Shown here: positions 44,387 through 54,737 of the stretch, one piece after another
Layout of the letters: each line of letters opens with the position of its first letter
Numbering within the stretch: position 1 is the stretch's first letter
Assembly (NCBI RefSeq): GCF_030580855.1
Contig: NZ_JAUQOP010000006.1
Location: 142,234 to 206,233, forward strand
Source: Pseudomonas citrullilanati
GTDB lineage: Bacteria; Pseudomonadota; Gammaproteobacteria; Pseudomonadales; Pseudomonadaceae
Reading direction: 5' to 3'
Length of the DNA: 64,000 nucleotides
Notes under the pieces: generated by a model
Databases searched by the model: none
The model's input: only the letters and a program-made list of their open reading frames with translations
What the model was told of the DNA's origin: nothing
Program-made: the position numbers and the translations under genes

Positions 44387-44812
44387 ATGCGTGCTCTCAT
44401 ACCGATATTGACGCTCGTGGCTTTGGGCGGTTGCGCAATGGCCCCGCTCCCCCCGGTCGATCCGAACATGGCCTGGGTCGATTTCGCCACGACGTCGCCG
44501 GGTGGCAAGGTGCTGATGGCGGAAAGCCTCGATGGGCAGCGCTCGCGAGACGGTCGGTATTTCCAGGTTTCCCCGGGCAGCCACGAACTGGAAGTGCGCT
44601 TCGACTTCGAAGTGTTTGGCGGTGGCGGGTTAGGCATGTTGTCCGAACCGCAAGAGCGGCTGTGCTACCTGACCGTGCGCTACGACGGTTTCGAGGCCGG
44701 CCAGCGCTATCGCCTGGAGGCCCGCAACCTGGCCTACAGCCCGAGCGCCAGGCTCTACAACGCCAAGCGGGAAATCGTCGCCGAAGACCGTCAGGCCCGT
44801 TGCCTTCCGTAG
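44387..44812 (+). CDS. PA0061/PA0062 family lipoprotein, second copy
   Basis: This 141-residue protein has a lipobox LGGC (C16). It shares MAWVDF, RYFQVSPGSHELEVRFDF and GQRYRLEARNLAYSPSARL with the preceding gene, so the two arose by tandem duplication. It follows 41 bases after the first copy, probably one transcript. It is convergent with a DUF1161 gene 5 bases away. Confidence 0.88.
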   Translation: MRALIPILTLVALGGCAMAPLPPVDPNMAWVDFATTSPGGKVLMAESLDGQRSRDGRYFQVSPGSHELEVRFDFEVFGGGGLGMLSEPQERLCYLTVRYDGFEAGQRYRLEARNLAYSPSARLYNAKREIVAEDRQARCLP

Positions 44813-44817
44813 GGCGG

Positions 44818-45051
44818 CTAGCGATCGTTCTTCTGGTAGATGATTTTCTTCGTGCCGTTTTCGCAGGTCCCCACCACCATGTTCTTGTCGTGAACTTCGT
44901 CATTGGTGACGATTTCCAGCGTGTAGGACGTGACGCCCTGGGCCTGGATCTTGGTTTCGATCTCGGCCTTGAGCTCTTCGCACGGCTTGGGCGCCGCGAA
45001 GGCGGACGTGGCGAAGGCGCAACCGATGACCACCACGGCAAATCGTTTCAT
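44818..45051 (-). CDS. DUF1161 secreted protein
   Basis: This 77-residue protein has a signal peptide ending AFA-AP and the DUF1161 core KPCEELKAEIETKIQ...YTLEIV...GTCENGTKKIIY with two conserved cysteines, likely a disulfide. It is small and periplasmic, with function unknown. A second copy lies at 46913-47137 on the same strand. Confidence 0.88.
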   Translation of the reverse strand: MKRFAVVVIGCAFATSAFAAPKPCEELKAEIETKIQAQGVTSYTLEIVTNDEVHDKNMVVGTCENGTKKIIYQKNDR

Positions 45052-45141
45052 GCTCGAAATTCCTCATCGCAGCGCGCACTGCCTGTGCGCAGAAACTGCA
45101 TACCTTCATTCGACCACACATTGCTGACGGGGTAACAGGGT

Positions 45142-45178
45142 AAAAAATCGCGGCCCGAGGCGGCCCCCAGGCTGCGAT
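45142..45178 (-). terminator. terminator of osmC
   Basis: ATCGCGGCC (45147-45155) pairs with GGCTGCGAT (45170-45178, one G-T pair). The minus strand continues with TTTTTT. It lies 10 bases past the osmC stop. Confidence 0.75.
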
Positions 45179-45188
45179 CTCCGGATTG

Positions 45189-45620
45189 TCAGTTCACCAG
45201 TGTCGCATCCAGGGTGATCTTGGCGTTCAGCACCTTGGAGACCGGGCAACCTTCCTTGGCCTTGTTGCTCAGCTCTTCGAATTGCTGCTGGCTGGCGCCG
45301 GGAATCTTGGCCTTGAGCGTCAGTTTCACCGCGGTGATCGCGAAACCGCCATCGACCTGGTCCAGGGTGACGTCGGCGTTGGTGTCGATGGCATCGGCCT
45401 TGAGCCCGGCTTCGCCGAGAATCATGGAAAACGCCATGGAGAAGCAGCCGGCATGGGCTGCGCCGATCAGTTCCTCGGGGTTGGTGCCCTTGCCGCCTTC
45501 GAAACGGGCCTTGAAGCCATAGGGTGCTTCGCGCAGCACACCGGTTTCGGTGGAGATGGAGCCGATACCGGTTTTCAGGTCACCTTCCCAATGAGCCGAT
45601 GCCTTCTTAATGATAGCCAT
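45189..45620 (-). CDS. osmC: OsmC family peroxiredoxin-like protein
   Basis: This 143-residue protein has the two redox cysteines of OsmC/Ohr: GAAHAGCFSMAFS (C59) and AKEGCPVSKVL (C124). The GTNPEELIGAAHAGC stretch marks the OsmC rather than the Ohr branch. It detoxifies organic hydroperoxides in the cytoplasm. The ATG follows GGAGGCAGAC. The leader has a hairpin GGCGCGA/TCGCGCC at 45640-45657. Confidence 0.93.
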   Translation of the reverse strand: MAIIKKASAHWEGDLKTGIGSISTETGVLREAPYGFKARFEGGKGTNPEELIGAAHAGCFSMAFSMILGEAGLKADAIDTNADVTLDQVDGGFAITAVKLTLKAKIPGASQQQFEELSNKAKEGCPVSKVLNAKITLDATLVN

Positions 45621-45856
45621 GTCTGCCTCCTCAAGATCCGGCGCGAGGGTTCGCGCCTGTGTTTTTGATTGCCAGGGTTGTGAGGATAGACCGGCCCAGA
45701 AAGTTCACCCTGTCGATTAGCCGACAAAATTAGTAGGAAATTTCATTGCTGCTATTGAAACTCGGGTATATGCCCACATTGCATGGAACACACCTTTTAG
45801 AAACGGCAGGCTTTCGCCCGTAGGAAAAGCCGGAACGCCGTTGGAGATCCCGGCCC

Positions 45857-46858
45857 ATGAAACAGCTGTCCGAAGTGAAATTCTCAACCCTGGACCTTGT
45901 GCCCGTTCGTGCCGACGGCAACGCCGCCCAGTCCCTGCGCAATTCCCTGGACTTGGCGCAGCACGTGGAAAAATACGGCTACACCCGCTTCTGGGTGGCC
46001 GAACACCACAATATGGATGGCATCGCCAGTTCCGCGACGGCGGTGCTGCTGGGCTACCTGGCGGGAGGCACGTCGACCATTCGTGTCGGCTCCGGTGGGG
46101 TGATGCTGCCCAACCATGCGCCATTGATCATCGCTGAACAGTTTGGCACGTTGGAAAGCCTCTACCCCGGTCGAATCGATCTCGGCCTGGGCCGCGCGCC
46201 CGGTTCCGACCAGATGACGGCGCGGGCGCTGCGTCGCGAGCGCTCCGGCAGCGCCGACGATTTCCCTGACGACGTGGCCGAGCTGATGCGCTATCTCGGC
46301 CCGCGCACGCCGGAGCAACGCATCATCGCCATGCCGGGTACCGGGACCAACGTGCCGGTGTGGCTGTTGGGCTCCAGCCTGTTCAGCGCGCAATTGGCCG
46401 GCGAGCGTGGCTTGCCCTACGCCTTCGCCTCACATTTCGCACCGCGCTACATGCACGAGGCGATCCGTATCTATCGCAATCACTTCAAGCCGTCGGCGGT
46501 GCTCGACAAGCCTTACGTGATGCTCGGCGTGCCATTGGTGGCGGCGGACACGGATGAGCGGGCCGACTACCTGGCGACCTCGGTGTATCAGCGGATCCTG
46601 GCGCTGATGCGTGGACAGAGCCTGGTGCAGCGTCCACCGGTCGAATCCATGAACGGGCTCTGGTTGCCCCACGAAAAAGAAGCGGTGGGCGATTTCCTTG
46701 GCTTGGCCATGGTCGGCGGCCCGCAGAAGATTCGCGCCAGGCTGGAAGTGTTGATCGAGCAGACCCAGGCCGACGAGCTGATTTTCACCAGCGACCTGTA
46801 TGAACATGCCGATCGCCTGCATTCGTATGAGCTGCTGGCGCAGGTCATGAAAGGCTGA
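45857..46858 (+). CDS. LLM class flavin-dependent oxidoreductase
   Basis: This 333-residue luciferase-like protein has FSTLDLVPV at its start, [30 protein letters not shown] and [14 protein letters not shown], which is the YhbW/MsnO8 type. It uses FMN for oxidation of an unknown substrate. No flavin reductase is adjacent. A strong bidirectional terminator follows. Confidence 0.9.
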   Translation: MKQLSEVKFSTLDLVPVRADGNAAQSLRNSLDLAQHVEKYGYTRFWVAEHHNMDGIASSATAVLLGYLAGGTSTIRVGSGGVMLPNHAPLIIAEQFGTLESLYPGRIDLGLGRAPGSDQMTARALRRERSGSADDFPDDVAELMRYLGPRTPEQRIIAMPGTGTNVPVWLLGSSLFSAQLAGERGLPYAFASHFAPRYMHEAIRIYRNHFKPSAVLDKPYVMLGVPLVAADTDERADYLATSVYQRILALMRGQSLVQRPPVESMNGLWLPHEKEAVGDFLGLAMVGGPQKIRARLEVLIEQTQADELIFTSDLYEHADRLHSYELLAQVMKG

Positions 46859-46866
46859 ATCGCGCC

Positions 46867-46903
46867 CATGAAAAAGCCGACGCAGTGCGTCGGCTTTTTC
46901 ATG
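46867..46903. terminator. bidirectional terminator
   Basis: CATGAAAAAGCCGACGCA and TGCGTCGGCTTTTTCATG form a perfect inverted repeat around a single base. It has A- and T-runs on both sides and serves the LLM gene and the convergent DUF1161 gene. Confidence 0.92.
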
Positions 46904-46912
46904 CCCGGCAAA

Positions 46913-47137
46913 TTAACCGCGCTTGTAGGTAATCACCTTGGTCCCGCCCTCGCAGGTGCCGACGACTTTGGCGCCAGCCGCTGCGTCTTTTTCGACGATT
47001 TCAAGGGAATAGCCTGACACGCCCTTGGCATCCAGCTTCGCCGCGATTTCGCTTTTCAGCTCTTCGCAGGGCTTGCCGGCCGCAAATGCGCCACCCGCAA
47101 GGCTCAGCAAACCCGCGGCCACCATCAACTTTTTCAT
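46913..47137 (-). CDS. DUF1161 secreted protein, second copy
   Basis: This 74-residue protein has a signal peptide (MKKLMVAAGLLSLAGGAFA) and GKPCEELKSEIAAKL...YSLEIV...GTCEGGTKVITY, closely like the copy at 44818-45051. ATG 47137 follows an ideal AAGGAGTGCAAGCG, favouring it over the ATG at 47146. Function unknown. Confidence 0.88.
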   Translation of the reverse strand: MKKLMVAAGLLSLAGGAFAAGKPCEELKSEIAAKLDAKGVSGYSLEIVEKDAAAGAKVVGTCEGGTKVITYKRG

Positions 47138-47251
47138 CGCTTGCACTCCTTGGTCGGATCAAATAGGGCAGGTATAGGAAATACGAGATACGCCGACAAT
47201 AGCGCATCGCCAGTCCCTATGGCACTCCGCCAGCGCGCAAGTTCACTGCCT

Positions 47252-47467
47252 TCAACTGTTGGCGATGCGGAAACCGACCTTGATGGTCACTTGGAAGTGC
47301 GCGGCCCGGCCGTTTTCGATGTGTCCGCGGGTTTCCGTGACTTCAAACCATTCCAAGTGCTTGAGGCTTTTGCTGGCCTCGGCCAGGGCGTTGTTGATGG
47401 CGTCCTCGATACTGGTGGGAGACGAGCCCACCAGCTCGACTTTCTTGTACGTGTGATGATCAGTCAT
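47252..47467 (-). CDS. dodecin, flavin-binding protein
   Basis: This 71-residue protein matches dodecin: [40 protein letters not shown] and [11 protein letters not shown]. Dodecins form hollow dodecamers that store or buffer flavins; the tryptophan in HLEWFEV stacks on the flavin. ATG follows CAGGAGAACGTC. Confidence 0.93.
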   Translation of the reverse strand: MTDHHTYKKVELVGSSPTSIEDAINNALAEASKSLKHLEWFEVTETRGHIENGRAAHFQVTIKVGFRIANS

Positions 47468-47620
47468 GACGTTCTCCTGTAGGGGTCTTTAACAGCCTAG
47501 CAGCGATTTTTCGCCTTACATGTGGCGCCGTTTGCCCGTGGAAAGTTCAGATTTACTGCACTTTCAGAAATGGCTGGAGTCCCAATTCAAACCACTCAAC
47601 CACTGCAGGAGAGAGCCACC

Positions 47621-47947
47621 ATGGCCAGCAATTCGTTACGTAAAGCCTCGTTGCAAAGCATGGAAGCGGAGATCGAGAGTCTGCTCAAGTCGTTGGAAAG
47701 CTTGAAGGACGACGCCTCTGATGAGTCGCGCAAGACCCTCAAGACGCTCAAGGCGAATGCCGAAAGTGCGTTGAAACATTCTCGGCACCTGCTCAGCGAT
47801 GCGTATGAAGAGGTCAAGGTGAAAACCCGCGAAACCGGGCTCGCCACTCGCGACTACGCGCAGGAACACCCGTGGACCACGGCTGGCGTTGCCGTGGGCG
47901 CCATTGGCCTGCTGGCCGCTTACTTGTTGTGCAAGCGCGGCGACTGA
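47621..47947 (+). CDS. DUF883 family protein (ElaB/YqjD-like)
   Basis: This 108-residue protein has a charged helical part (about 10-80, coiled-coil like). It ends in [27 protein letters not shown], a C-terminal membrane anchor (cited by residues about 82-108). Relatives attach to ribosomes and the inner membrane in stationary phase. ATG 47621 follows CAGGAGAGAGCCACC. Its last 28 bases overlap the convergent trpI gene. Confidence 0.9.
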   Translation: MASNSLRKASLQSMEAEIESLLKSLESLKDDASDESRKTLKTLKANAESALKHSRHLLSDAYEEVKVKTRETGLATRDYAQEHPWTTAGVAVGAIGLLAAYLLCKRGD

Positions 47948-48837
47948 GCCGCTTGGCCCAACTCGTGCCTGAGCCACTGGGCCAACTGCCGAGCACGCCC
48001 ATCCGCGGCGCGCTTGGGTAGCCATAACGCCAGTCGCGCCGGGGTTTCACCGAAACCCCACGGCGCGACCAGCCGACCGGCGCGCACGTCCTCGGCCACC
48101 AGCGGCTCGGGGGCGATGGCGACGCCCAGTCCGGCGACAGCGGCCTCCAGCAAATAATACAAATGTTCAAAGCCTTGCCCGAATGTCAGTGACCCGGGTT
48201 CGAGGGCGTTTTGCCGTGCCCAGGTTGGCCACGCCTGGGGGCGGGACGTGGTGTGCAGCAAGGGTTCGTCCACCAACGCGCGGGCGGGGGCACTTTGCAG
48301 TCGGGCAAACCCGGCGTAGCGCGGGCTCATGACCGGGCCGATGCGTTCGCCCACCAGTTCATACACTTGCATGTCGGCCGGCCACGGCGGCTCGGCGAAG
48401 ACCAGCAAGGCGTCCAGGCCCGGTCGCCGGGGGTCCAGGTCGCCTTCGCCGGCAGACAGGTGCAGGCGCAGGTCTGGCAGGTCGGCGTTGAGCCTGCCCA
48501 GGCGGGGGATGAACCAGCGTGCCAGCAGGCTGCCCGAGCAACCCAACACGAACGGGGCATCCGCCGTACTGTGGGTCAACTCGGCGCACACGTTACGCAG
48601 GCGTTCGAAGGCATCGCCACTGGCGTCCCGTAGGCGTACACCTGCATCTGTGAGTTTCAAGCCGCGCCCGTCCTTGACGAACAGGCTCACGCCCAGGTGT
48701 TCTTCCAATACTTTCAGCTGGCGACTGACCGCGCCATGGGTCACATGCAGTTGTTCCGCCGCCTGGCTTACGCTGTTCAGGCGGGCGGTGGCCTCGAACG
48801 CGCGCAAGGCGTTGAGCGGGGGGAGATCGTGGCTCAT
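47920..48837 (-). CDS. trpI: LysR regulator of tryptophan synthase genes
   Basis: This 305-residue LysR protein has an N-terminal helix-turn-helix ([20 protein letters not shown], about residues 22-41) and a GcvA-like effector domain. It is divergent from trpBA, exactly as in other pseudomonads, where TrpI activates trpBA in response to indole-glycerol phosphate. The 113-base spacer would hold both TrpI sites and both promoters. Confidence 0.92.
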   Translation of the reverse strand: MSHDLPPLNALRAFEATARLNSVSQAAEQLHVTHGAVSRQLKVLEEHLGVSLFVKDGRGLKLTDAGVRLRDASGDAFERLRNVCAELTHSTADAPFVLGCSGSLLARWFIPRLGRLNADLPDLRLHLSAGEGDLDPRRPGLDALLVFAEPPWPADMQVYELVGERIGPVMSPRYAGFARLQSAPARALVDEPLLHTTSRPQAWPTWARQNALEPGSLTFGQGFEHLYYLLEAAVAGLGVAIAPEPLVAEDVRAGRLVAPWGFGETPARLALWLPKRAADGRARQLAQWLRHELGQAAQSPRLHNK

Positions 48838-48911
48838 CTTATCTGTGAGTTTTCCTGACAGGTTGCAGCGATCTTATCGGTTTTCAGCGTCCAATGTCAG
48901 GGGTAGAGTGA

Positions 48912-50182
<1,271 letters not shown>

Positions 50183-50183
<1 letters not shown>

Positions 50184-50989
50184 TGAGCCGCCTGCAAACC
50201 CGCTTTGCCGAACTCAAGCAATCGAACCGCGCGGCCCTGGTGACGTTCGTCACGGCCGGCGACCCGGACTACGACACTTCGCTGGCGATCCTCAAGGGCC
50301 TGCCGGCGGCCGGTGCCGACGTGATCGAGCTGGGCATGCCGTTCACCGACCCGATGGCCGACGGCCCGGCGATCCAGTTGGCGAATATCCGTGCCTTGGG
50401 GGCCCGGCAGAACCTGGCGAAAACCTTGCAGATGGTGCGTGAGTTCCGCAAGGACAACAGCGAGACGCCGTTGGTACTGATGGGCTATTTCAACCCGATC
50501 CATCGCTATGGCGTGCAGCGCTTCATTGGCGAAGCGCTGGACTCCGGCGTTGACGGCCTGATCGTGGTCGACATGCCGCCCGAGCACAATGCCGAACTGT
50601 GCGAGCCGGCCCAGGCGGCCGGGTTGGACTTCATCCGACTGACGACGCCCACCACCGACGACGCGCGTCTGCCGACCGTGCTCAACGGCAGTTCGGGCTT
50701 CGTCTACTACGTATCGGTCGCGGGCGTGACCGGTGCTGGCGCCGCCACCCTGGAGCATGTCGAAGAAGCCGTGACCCGCTTGCGTCGCCATACCGACTTG
50801 CCCATCAGCATTGGCTTCGGCATCCGGACACCGGAACAGGCCGCGGCGATCGCACGGTTGGCCGATGGGGTGGTGGTCGGCTCGGCGCTGATCGACCATA
50901 TCGCCAGCGCCGACACCCCGGAACAGGCGATCGATGGTGTGTTGAGCTTGTGTGCTGCGCTGGCGGAAGGCGTGCGTAACGCGCGCTGA
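50183..50989 (+). CDS. trpA: tryptophan synthase alpha subunit
   Basis: This 269-residue TIM-barrel subunit cleaves indole-3-glycerol phosphate. The catalytic glutamate is in [17 protein letters not shown], and the conserved YFNPIHRYG and SVAGVTGAG loops are present. It overlaps trpB by one base. A strong terminator follows. Confidence 0.97.
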
Positions 50990-51008
50990 GTGGCCTCGGC
51001 CGGCGGAC

Positions 51009-51047
51009 ACAAAAAAGGTTCGGAACCAGGTTCCGAACCTTTTTTGT
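51009..51047 (+). terminator. trpBA terminator, probably bidirectional
   Basis: AAAAAAGGTTCGGAACC and GGTTCCGAACCTTTTTT are perfect inverted arms around one base, giving T-runs in both directions. It separates trpA from the convergent DUF4105 gene. Confidence 0.93.
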
Positions 51048-51084
51048 TTGGCACAAGCTTGTCGTTATGGGCGAGAGGACGCCG

Positions 51085-53046
51085 TCAGGGCAACTCCAGG
51101 CCACCGCCGGCCTTGTGCAGCTTGCGCAGATGTTCGCCGATCGCCTTGACGTTGGCCTCGCTCGCCGCGATTTCGGCGGCGCGGCTTGGCTCCAGCAATG
51201 CGCGGACTTCCTTGTCCAGGTCTCCGGTGAGCGTCTGAAGTTGTTTCTGGCGCAGGCTGCTTTCCGATTCCAGGCGCTGCCACTCACTCGGTTGGGGTAA
51301 TCCGTAGCCGCTGCTGCCCAACAACTCGGCGGGACGGCTCAGGAAACCGCTGTTGGCGAGGATCTGTTGCAGCGTGGCGTTCGCCCGTTCCATGCCGCCG
51401 TTCTGCAGTTCGCGGGCCCCGAGATAGCGCTGCTTGACCTCGTCCTGGGCCAACAGCAATTGCCGACGGTAACTGGCCTGTTCCAGCAACAGCAAGGCCG
51501 CGCTGGTGCGCAGATCGGCCTGCTCGAACCAGGCACGACGCTCCGCGGCATCCAGGGCCAGCCAGTCTTCCACGGTGGCTTGCTTGATCGGCAGGTACTT
51601 CTTCAGCACGTTGAACATCGCCTGGTAGCGCTCGCGGAACGAGTCGAAGCGGTAGCCCAGGCGCAAGGCTTCCTTGGGGTCGTCCAGCACGCTGGTGTCG
51701 GCCAGGCCCCGGCCCTTGAGCACCTCCAGCAAACCGTTGGGCATGATGCTGTCCAGCCCGGTGAGTTGCTTGTTGTTGCTGCCGCTGCGCAACAGTTTCA
51801 GGCTCTCCACCGCACAATTGTTGGACAGGAAGTAATAGTTGCCGTCGTAGCTCCAATGCATTTCGGCGGCGTGCTCGACGGTCTCCTCGATCTCGGTGCG
51901 CGACAGGTTCAGCGGCACCGACGCCAGGCTGCGCAGTTCGGTCTTGGTGTATTCATCGATCACCTGAGCCAGCGGCAGCACGAACAAGCGCGACGGGTAT
52001 TTGCCCACCAGGCCATCCCAACTCGACAACTGCACATCGCCCACGAAAGCGCGATACGACAACACCAGGTGCTGGTCCAGATCCAGGCGGCAGTCGGGGC
52101 CACGAGGGCGGCCCGGTGCGCAGATCACTAGCCGCAGCATGCTGTGACCCCAGCGGCTGACCCAGTTCTGGTTGGCCTCGGCCAACAGATAATCGATGGC
52201 GTAGACCCGTTCCGGATCGACTTTGCCCAGGGGCGTCTTGGCGAAGTCATTGCCGGCATTGAGGAAGGCGAACGATTTGGCGCAGGTGTCCCTGGCGGCG
52301 GGGGCCCAGCCGAAATGTTCCTGGTAGTAGCGGTACAAGGCGGGGCGTCGGCAGGCGTAGCTGGGGTCCAGGAGAAAGTACTCCATGTTGACCGCGACGA
52401 ATTCCTTGGGGCTGCTCGTTTCGTAGAGGTCCGGGCTGCGGGCGACCTGGCGGTTATGCTGCTCCCGTTCGCCGCGGCGGCCGACGTATTGTGGCCAGCC
52501 GGCGAGGTCCAGCAAGCGTGGATCATCGCTGAGGGTAAAGCGCCGGTCGTTCTGGCCCCGGCATTCGTCTGGAAGGCCGATCAGCCCGGCGCTGTCGTTG
52601 CGTCGGGTGCAGCGCTGGATCAGCGCGCGTTCGGCATCAGGCCATAGGCGTGAGCGGTCATAGATGTGGGTCAGTTCATGGAGCACCGTGGCGAGCATCT
52701 CGCGCCGCACCGTGCCATGGGGGCGGTGGGTCTTCTGTGTCGCGGCGCTGCCGTCGGTGAGGCTGTCGAGCAGGTTGCGGTTGAGGTCCAACTGCGACAC
52801 CAGCGAAGCCTGGCCATAGGCGTTGGCGGGTATCTGGTCGGTCCAGCCGACATCGATGCGTCGGTCCAGGCGCTCGATGAAGCGCGGCGGAAGCGCTCGC
52901 ATGGCTTCATCGAGCAATGCCTGGCTGGCCTGCTGTTGCGCGGGGTCAAGCCCTTCGGCGTTAAGGTGCAGATGCAGGCCGGCCTGGGCCGTGCTGCCCA
53001 TGAGCAGCAAGACCCCGGCCGCCAGCCAGGCGGCGAACCGCCTCAC
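51085..53046 (-). CDS. DUF4105 secreted protein with zinc-protease-like motif
   Basis: This 653-residue protein has a signal peptide ending AQA-GL. The N-terminal half has VLHELTHIYD (H123, E124, H127) and a later SPKEFVAVNMEYF (E215), a gluzincin-like ligand pattern. The C-terminal DUF4105 part has RWGHSMLRLV (H301) and FLSNNCAVES (C411), spaced as in permuted papain-like thiol hydrolases. Two catalytic modules in one envelope protein are inferred, with substrate unknown. Its start overlaps the stop of an upstream DUF2388 gene by 4 bases, so it belongs to that operon. Confidence 0.8.
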   Translation of the reverse strand: MRRFAAWLAAGVLLLMGSTAQAGLHLHLNAEGLDPAQQQASQALLDEAMRALPPRFIERLDRRIDVGWTDQIPANAYGQASLVSQLDLNRNLLDSLTDGSAATQKTHRPHGTVRREMLATVLHELTHIYDRSRLWPDAERALIQRCTRRNDSAGLIGLPDECRGQNDRRFTLSDDPRLLDLAGWPQYVGRRGEREQHNRQVARSPDLYETSSPKEFVAVNMEYFLLDPSYACRRPALYRYYQEHFGWAPAARDTCAKSFAFLNAGNDFAKTPLGKVDPERVYAIDYLLAEANQNWVSRWGHSMLRLVICAPGRPRGPDCRLDLDQHLVLSYRAFVGDVQLSSWDGLVGKYPSRLFVLPLAQVIDEYTKTELRSLASVPLNLSRTEIEETVEHAAEMHWSYDGNYYFLSNNCAVESLKLLRSGSNNKQLTGLDSIMPNGLLEVLKGRGLADTSVLDDPKEALRLGYRFDSFRERYQAMFNVLKKYLPIKQATVEDWLALDAAERRAWFEQADLRTSAALLLLEQASYRRQLLLAQDEVKQRYLGARELQNGGMERANATLQQILANSGFLSRPAELLGSSGYGLPQPSEWQRLESESSLRQKQLQTLTGDLDKEVRALLEPSRAAEIAASEANVKAIGEHLRKLHKAGGGLELP

Positions 53047-53363
53047 AATGCGAGGATGGCTTCGGCGAGAACCTGGTCGCTGGCGTCACGCGCTTCCGGC
53101 ACGCGGGTGCGCAAGGTGTCGAAGGCGGCCTCGAGATGGGCGCCACGGATCTCGCCATTGCTGGCGACGAAACTGGCGGCATCGTCGTGGGCCTCGCGGA
53201 CGATTTTCGAATCGCGGATCGACGTCGTGGTGTCGGAAGTGAAATCGATCGTGCGCTGGGAAGCGCGAACGATGATGTTACTGGTGGCTACCAGGGTATG
53301 TGCCTGGGCCACATCGGCCAGTACCAGCAGGCCTAGGGCGGCAGCAATCAGCGGGCTACGCAT
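53043..53363 (-). CDS. DUF2388 secreted protein (copy 3)
   Basis: This 106-residue protein has a signal peptide ending AQA-HT. The core is TSNIIVRASQRTIDFTSDTT (cited as VATSNIIVRAS), DSKIVREAHDDAASFVAS and RGAHLEAAFDTLR. It is one of three tandem paralogues, and is translationally coupled to the DUF4105 gene. Function unknown; the operon layout suggests these small proteins assist the large one. Confidence 0.85.
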   Translation of the reverse strand: MRSPLIAAALGLLVLADVAQAHTLVATSNIIVRASQRTIDFTSDTTTSIRDSKIVREAHDDAASFVASNGEIRGAHLEAAFDTLRTRVPEARDASDQVLAEAILAL

Positions 53364-53389
53364 GGAACGACTCCGGAAGATAAGGATGA

Positions 53390-53698
53390 CTATTGGACGA
53401 GAATTGCTTGTGCCAGTTCAAGGTCGCTGAGGTGAAGTTTTGGTTGGGTCCGGCGCAGGTAGTCCAGGGCCGATTCCAGTCGCGCACCTCGCAACTGCCC
53501 GTCGCTGGCGACAAACGCCGCCGCGTCATCGTGAGCGGCGACAATCAGTTTATGGTCGAAGGGCGCAGAGGTCACCATGCTCGTGGCATAGCCGCTGACC
53601 ACCACTTGCTGGGTGGACACATCGAAGGCATGGGCCGGAACAGACCACCAAGAAGCTACGAAGGCAATTGCGAAGAACAGATCTGGATAGAAACGCAT
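53390..53698 (-). CDS. DUF2388 secreted protein (copy 2)
   Basis: This 102-residue protein has a signal peptide ending AHA-FD. The DUF2388 core HKLIVAAHDDAAAFVASDGQ and RGARLESALDYLR is intact, though the middle is shorter than in the other two copies. ATG 53698 was chosen because it begins directly with the signal peptide; a longer frame to 53746 does not. Confidence 0.82.
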   Translation of the reverse strand: MRFYPDLFFAIAFVASWWSVPAHAFDVSTQQVVVSGYATSMVTSAPFDHKLIVAAHDDAAAFVASDGQLRGARLESALDYLRRTQPKLHLSDLELAQAILVQ

Positions 53699-53804
53699 GG
53701 GGCTCGACGGTAGAGGGTGAGCGTGAAGGCTAGCGCAAACCCCCAATCCAGAGCCAGCGTTGAAACATCCATCCCCCCTTCTGAGCCCGATGTTTCATGT
53801 TACC

Positions 53805-54122
53805 TCAGATGACCAGAATGGCCTGGGCCAACTGCGCGTCAGTGGCGTTCAACCGGGGGGCCTGTTGGCGGATGTAATCCAGGGCGCTTTCCAGCTTCAC
53901 GCCGCGAATGACGCCTTCGCTGGCCACGAAGCTGGCGGCATCGTCACGGGCCGCCTGGACGATCTTGTTGTCCCGCAGCGACGAGGTGGCATCGGACGTA
54001 GCGTCGGAGGTGGCCTTGAGCGCGCCGACGATGGAGTCGGTCGTCACGATGAAACTGCTGGCGTTGGACTGGGTGGCCACGGCCAGCAAGGCCACTGCGC
54101 TGAGCAAACGAAGACGGGTCAT
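53805..54122 (-). CDS. DUF2388 secreted protein (copy 1)
   Basis: This 105-residue protein has a signal peptide ending SNA-SS. The core is VTTDSIVGALKATSD, DNKIVQAARDDAASFVAS and RGVKLESALDYIRQ. It is the first gene of the row DUF2388-DUF2388-DUF2388-DUF4105. The ATG follows CCAAGGAGTTTCATC. Confidence 0.87.
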   Translation of the reverse strand: MTRLRLLSAVALLAVATQSNASSFIVTTDSIVGALKATSDATSDATSSLRDNKIVQAARDDAASFVASEGVIRGVKLESALDYIRQQAPRLNATDAQLAQAILVI

Positions 54123-54347
54123 GATGAAACTCCTTGGACATTGAGGTGATGCCGGTGCGTGTAGCTGAAAGAGCAGACGCTTGCTCGACTCGCTTCGCTA
54201 CGTTTGCACCGATATTAAGACAGATCGAGTCGACTGACAGCCTTGGATACCGACCTTGTACGCTATGCGTAACTGTACTTGTTGATTGTGTGATTCTTTA
54301 AAACTGTTATACCCGCCGGCTTCGATCTTTTTAACGGCCCCAAAACG
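54123..54347. other. spacer upstream of the DUF2388 operon
   Basis: This AT-richer stretch should carry the promoter of the DUF2388/DUF4105 operon on the minus strand. I see no gene and no clear hexamer pair. Confidence 0.4.
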
Positions 54348-54383
54348 ACAAGACCCGTCGTGGTTTCCCACGACGGGTCTTGT
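54348..54383. terminator. terminator after the DUF1127 gene
   Basis: ACAAGACCCGTCGTGG (54348-54363) pairs perfectly with CCACGACGGGTCTTGT (54368-54383) around TTTC. T- and A-rich flanks allow action on the minus strand. Confidence 0.85.
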
Positions 54384-54438
54384 TTGTTCAATCTCGGTGC
54401 TGGCGATGGACCGAAAGGTCAGGGCCAGCGACGCTGAG

Positions 54439-54654
54439 TTAGCGCCAGAACGGCTTGCTCAACTCTTCGTAGCGTTGTGCTTCGCTGATACCGGCGTCAG
54501 CCAGCAGGCGCGAATCCAGACGGGCCAGTTGATGGCGGCTGGCGATACGGCGCTGCCACAGCATCAGGTTGGCAATAACGCGAAGAGGCAGGGAAGCCTT
54601 GTTTTTTGCAGCGTTGTCTTCGAAAAACAGCTCGGAACTGAGTGTACGTTCCAT
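54439..54654 (-). CDS. DUF1127 small protein
   Basis: This 71-residue basic protein ends in the DUF1127 motif RRIASRHQLARLDSRLLADAG (cited in part: LARLDSRLLADAGIS), followed by EAQRYEELSKPFWR. It has no membrane segment. DUF1127 proteins are often stress or phosphate/arginine-linked regulators or RNA-binding candidates. ATG 54654 is spaced properly from GGAAGGATGTCAACC, unlike the ATG at 54663. The upstream spacer has many CTGTA half-sites. Confidence 0.88.
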   Translation of the reverse strand: MERTLSSELFFEDNAAKNKASLPLRVIANLMLWQRRIASRHQLARLDSRLLADAGISEAQRYEELSKPFWR

Positions 54655-54737
54655 GGTTGACATCCTTCCGCTTGTGGCGGGATTAGGTAGTAATTTGACT
54701 GGTGCCCATGATCCTCTCGTTTGGCCAGTCTCTCTAG

